Part shown: positions 60,321-64,000 of the stretch, in pieces
Numbering within the stretch: position 1 is the stretch's first letter
Layout of the letters: the number at the start of each line of letters is the position of its first letter
Source of the DNA: Grifola frondosa
Lineage: Eukaryota > Basidiomycota > Agaricomycetes > Polyporales > Grifolaceae
Length of the DNA stretch: 64,000 nt
Reading direction: 5' to 3'
NCBI GenBank assembly: GCA_001683735.1
Contig: LUGG01000003.1
Coordinates: 620,001 to 684,000, forward strand
Made by a program: the position numbers and the translations under genes
Notes under the pieces: model-generated
Told to the model about the DNA's origin: nothing
What the model saw: only the letters and a program-made list of their open reading frames with translations
The model's database searches: none

Positions 60321-61050
60321 TAGGACCCCTGACAATTCACCAAGAGGCCTGATCCGGATTCTTGAAAATCGACCAAAAATGTCCGTGAAAAAAAAGTCGA
60401 AATTTGGCCAAAAAAGTCCGGATTAAATCAGGCATTCGACCATTTCTCAAAAATTTGTCCGGACTTCAGATCAGGCCCTCTGAGAGCGTGAAAATGTCCG
60501 GATTCCAGGATCAGGGCTCCAAAATCCATATTTTTGTCCGGATACGATAATCAGGCATTCCCGAATCTCTCAATTTATAAGATAGACTAGTGAAAACTGC
60601 AGCGGAGAACACAGAATATATCAGAACTTCAGAAGCCGTGGACATTAAAGCCATGGAGGGAGCAAAGTGACCACTGAGGTTGGTGAGGGTTATGCACAAT
60701 CGATCGCCTTAAAAAAAATTCTAATCTACGATCGCCTTTGAAACACTTTTGAAACCGACTAAGACCATAGTAGCATATAGTAGATAACTCTTATATAATT
60801 TCCTGAAATTCGACAATCTAGTGTATACGCAGAAATAATTACTTCCTAATCCTTCATAATCGATAAGCCTACATTTGTCCGGACCGCAGATCAGGCCTGC
60901 CTAGATCTCTGGTATTTTGTCCGGACAAATCCTCAGGCATTTCGCCGGAAAACCTCTGTTTTGTCCGGATTAAATCAGGCATAGGCCCTCAAAATTCCAA
61001 AATTTGTCCGGATTAGGCTCAGGCATCCTCCCTTATTGTCAGGGGTCCTA
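60321..61050. mobile_element. Non-autonomous DNA transposon (730 bp) with iterated subterminal motif
   Basis: The terminal inverted repeat TAGGACCCCTGACAAT (60321-60336) matches ATTGTCAGGGGTCCTA (61035-61050) over 16 bp. Both sides are flanked by CAGTAC (60315-60320 and 61051-61056), a 6-bp target duplication. Inside, a motif TGTCCGGA-(5-10 nt)-TCAGGC recurs at 60417, 60458, 60497, 60537 on the left and 60878, 60920, 60964, 61007 on the right; one reversed copy lies at about 60347. No coding capacity. Confidence 0.8.
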
Positions 61051-61131
61051 CAGTACTTTGATATTGACGCCGCGATGCTTCTCTTACCTTTCGGAAGCAG
61101 ATGCTGCGAATTTTGGGGGAGAATAAACCTT

Positions 61132-61324
61132 CATCAGGAAAACTCCAATTTTACTTAGCTGCTTTTTGATAATTATTTGGCGCTTTTTGGCCACTTTATT
61201 GCCTGAAAACAAGTGAAAATAGGTAGATCCAATCTCTGAATCAACTTATCTGCTCTTTTCCCGGCTTATTTTACTTTTTTTCAGCCATTTCAGGCGGAAA
61301 AGTGGAATTGGAGTTTTCCTGATG
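61132..61324. mobile_element. Short MITE (193 bp)
   Basis: The perfect 19-bp inverted repeat CATCAGGAAAACTCCAATT (61132-61150) and AATTGGAGTTTTCCTGATG (61306-61324) bounds an AT-rich interior without coding capacity. A target duplication is not obvious. Confidence 0.7.
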
Positions 61325-61429
61325 CTACTACACTATGCGATGTGTTGCTTGCGGAGCCACCGTAAGTCGCAAATTTGTGGTGCCCGTATATGTGTACTAC
61401 TCATAGCGTGGATCCAACACAACAAATCT

Positions 61430-61858
61430 TCTCAGCATTTTGTCAATCAACCTATTAAGACTTCGAGAGCTTGTTCTGGATTGACCACAAGTGTACGTTC
61501 TGAGCCATAATGGGGTGCGATTAGGGACATGTCGGGCACCCGAGTCGCACTCACTCCTCGTATGCGATCGAGAAAATAACTGGCCATTTAGATACTAGCA
61601 TTTGCACCCCGAAAAGTATAGGCTACTACTGTACATACATACACACTGATCACAATACATACGTGTCTACCTGAGACATGAAGTCAATCAGGATCCAGGA
61701 ATCAGGATTAGCGACAAGTACTTCTAACCGCCAACAAGAAACTACTAGAATAGGGAGCGTATCACAGTAGCGGTGCGGGCCACTCAATTACGGGGAAATA
61801 GGGCTGCACAAAGACGCACAAGTCAGCAAACGCCCCTCGTCGAGCAGTACGAGCACAC
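61430..61858. repeat. Class II peroxidase 3' flank (3 of 3)
   Basis: 3' flank of the peroxidase at 61859-63505, shared with 57600-57953 and 54530-54943. Confidence 0.7.
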
Positions 61859-63505
<1,647 letters not shown>

Positions 63506-64000
63506 GGTGATATTTGGCGAAGAGAAGAATAATAGAGATAGTCGGAAGTCGCTCGAAGGAAATAGATAGAAATCGAAGAAAGGAAGAATATTGGCAAGAA
63601 AGAGTGTTGAAGCTGAAAAACAGGAGAAGACTAGAGAACATGGCGAACTCCCAGAGCATTTATACCCGCTGCAGACCAGGGTCCACCGTGGTCTCATCGC
63701 ACCAAGACGACAAAGTGAACAACTAGGAGAGATATTTTTGGAGACGGAACCTGTTCGAAGTGTTACACGCCACATATTGCGGCGCAGTGTCACCGCTGCT
63801 CATTGGCTGCGCTTCTGATAGAGTGGCTGAGGATAGGAGGGTGATCCAAAGCAATGTGGTGTACCCATGCTACGGTTTGGATAGAAGCGGTGAGTCGAGC
63901 GACTGCAAGATCCCAACGACTCCCCGCGTTTATCGATCAGATAAGACTTGTAAATGAATGCCGCAATGTTTCCCATGCTTTCAGACGCAGAAGGGTACGA
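63506..64000. other. Upstream region of class II peroxidase copy 2
   Basis: TATAAATG on the minus strand at 63664-63657. 63795-63950 resembles 60170-60300 in front of copy 1. No other feature is seen up to the window end. Confidence 0.5.

Noticed and set aside
60347..61025. Regularly repeated TCCGGA...TCAGGC units resembling a CRISPR-like array
   Set aside because: The units are irregularly spaced, lie in two groups next to inverted ends with a target duplication, and the genome is eukaryotic; they are subterminal motifs of a transposon.

Overview
The window looks like nuclear DNA of a filamentous basidiomycete, most probably a wood-decaying agaricomycete of the Polyporales type. Genes are dense and split by many 45-60 nt GT-AG introns. 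There are two secreted class II heme peroxidases, two heme-thiolate peroxidases, three aryl-alcohol dehydrogenases and one P450. The genus cannot be fixed from the sequence alone.

Layout. 1-2.6 kb: strongly G-poor plus strand with a partial unknown gene and an F-box protein that also carries a nucleotidyltransferase-like signature. 2.9-10.1 kb: a Nudix hydrolase, a decayed membrane-anchored protein, an intron-containing tRNA-Arg, a decayed family-25 glycosyltransferase and two copies (one decayed) of a small secreted protein. 10.2-10.8 kb: a mariner-type MITE. 10.9-19.7 kb: a tandem duplication carrying two aryl-alcohol dehydrogenases, followed by two tail-to-tail heme-thiolate peroxidases with a tRNA-Lys between them. 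20.8-35.2 kb: a conserved block: secreted DUF4430-type protein, ribosomal protein eS30, EMC2, ATG1, FOL1, SFM1-type methyltransferase and an aspartic protease. 35.9-37.8 kb: a third aryl-alcohol dehydrogenase. 39-57.1 kb: rearranged duplications: two peroxisomal acyl-CoA oxidases in opposite orientation plus a remnant, a P450 between long inverted repeats, an MFS transporter, and an inverted duplication of an isoprenylcysteine-methyltransferase-like gene with a 7-TM-type membrane protein. 57.9-63.5 kb: two class II peroxidases in tandem, separated by two non-autonomous DNA elements; a third peroxidase survives only as a 3' fragment near 55 kb.

Together, the accessory genes form an oxidative neighbourhood. 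Peroxidases and peroxygenases would attack lignin-type aromatics, the aryl-alcohol dehydrogenases and P450 would handle the resulting aldehydes and alcohols, and the acyl-CoA oxidases make H2O2, though in the peroxisome.

Caution on reading frames. Many genes, including the housekeeping genes FOL1, ATG1 and SFM1, are interrupted by single-base indels, often in short homopolymers, while conserved residues, splice sites and stops are kept. This looks more like uncorrected sequencing error than decay. EMC2, eS30, the first aryl-alcohol dehydrogenase, the first heme-thiolate peroxidase and the DUF4430 gene read cleanly. Coordinates of interrupted genes are gene spans, not uninterrupted reading frames.
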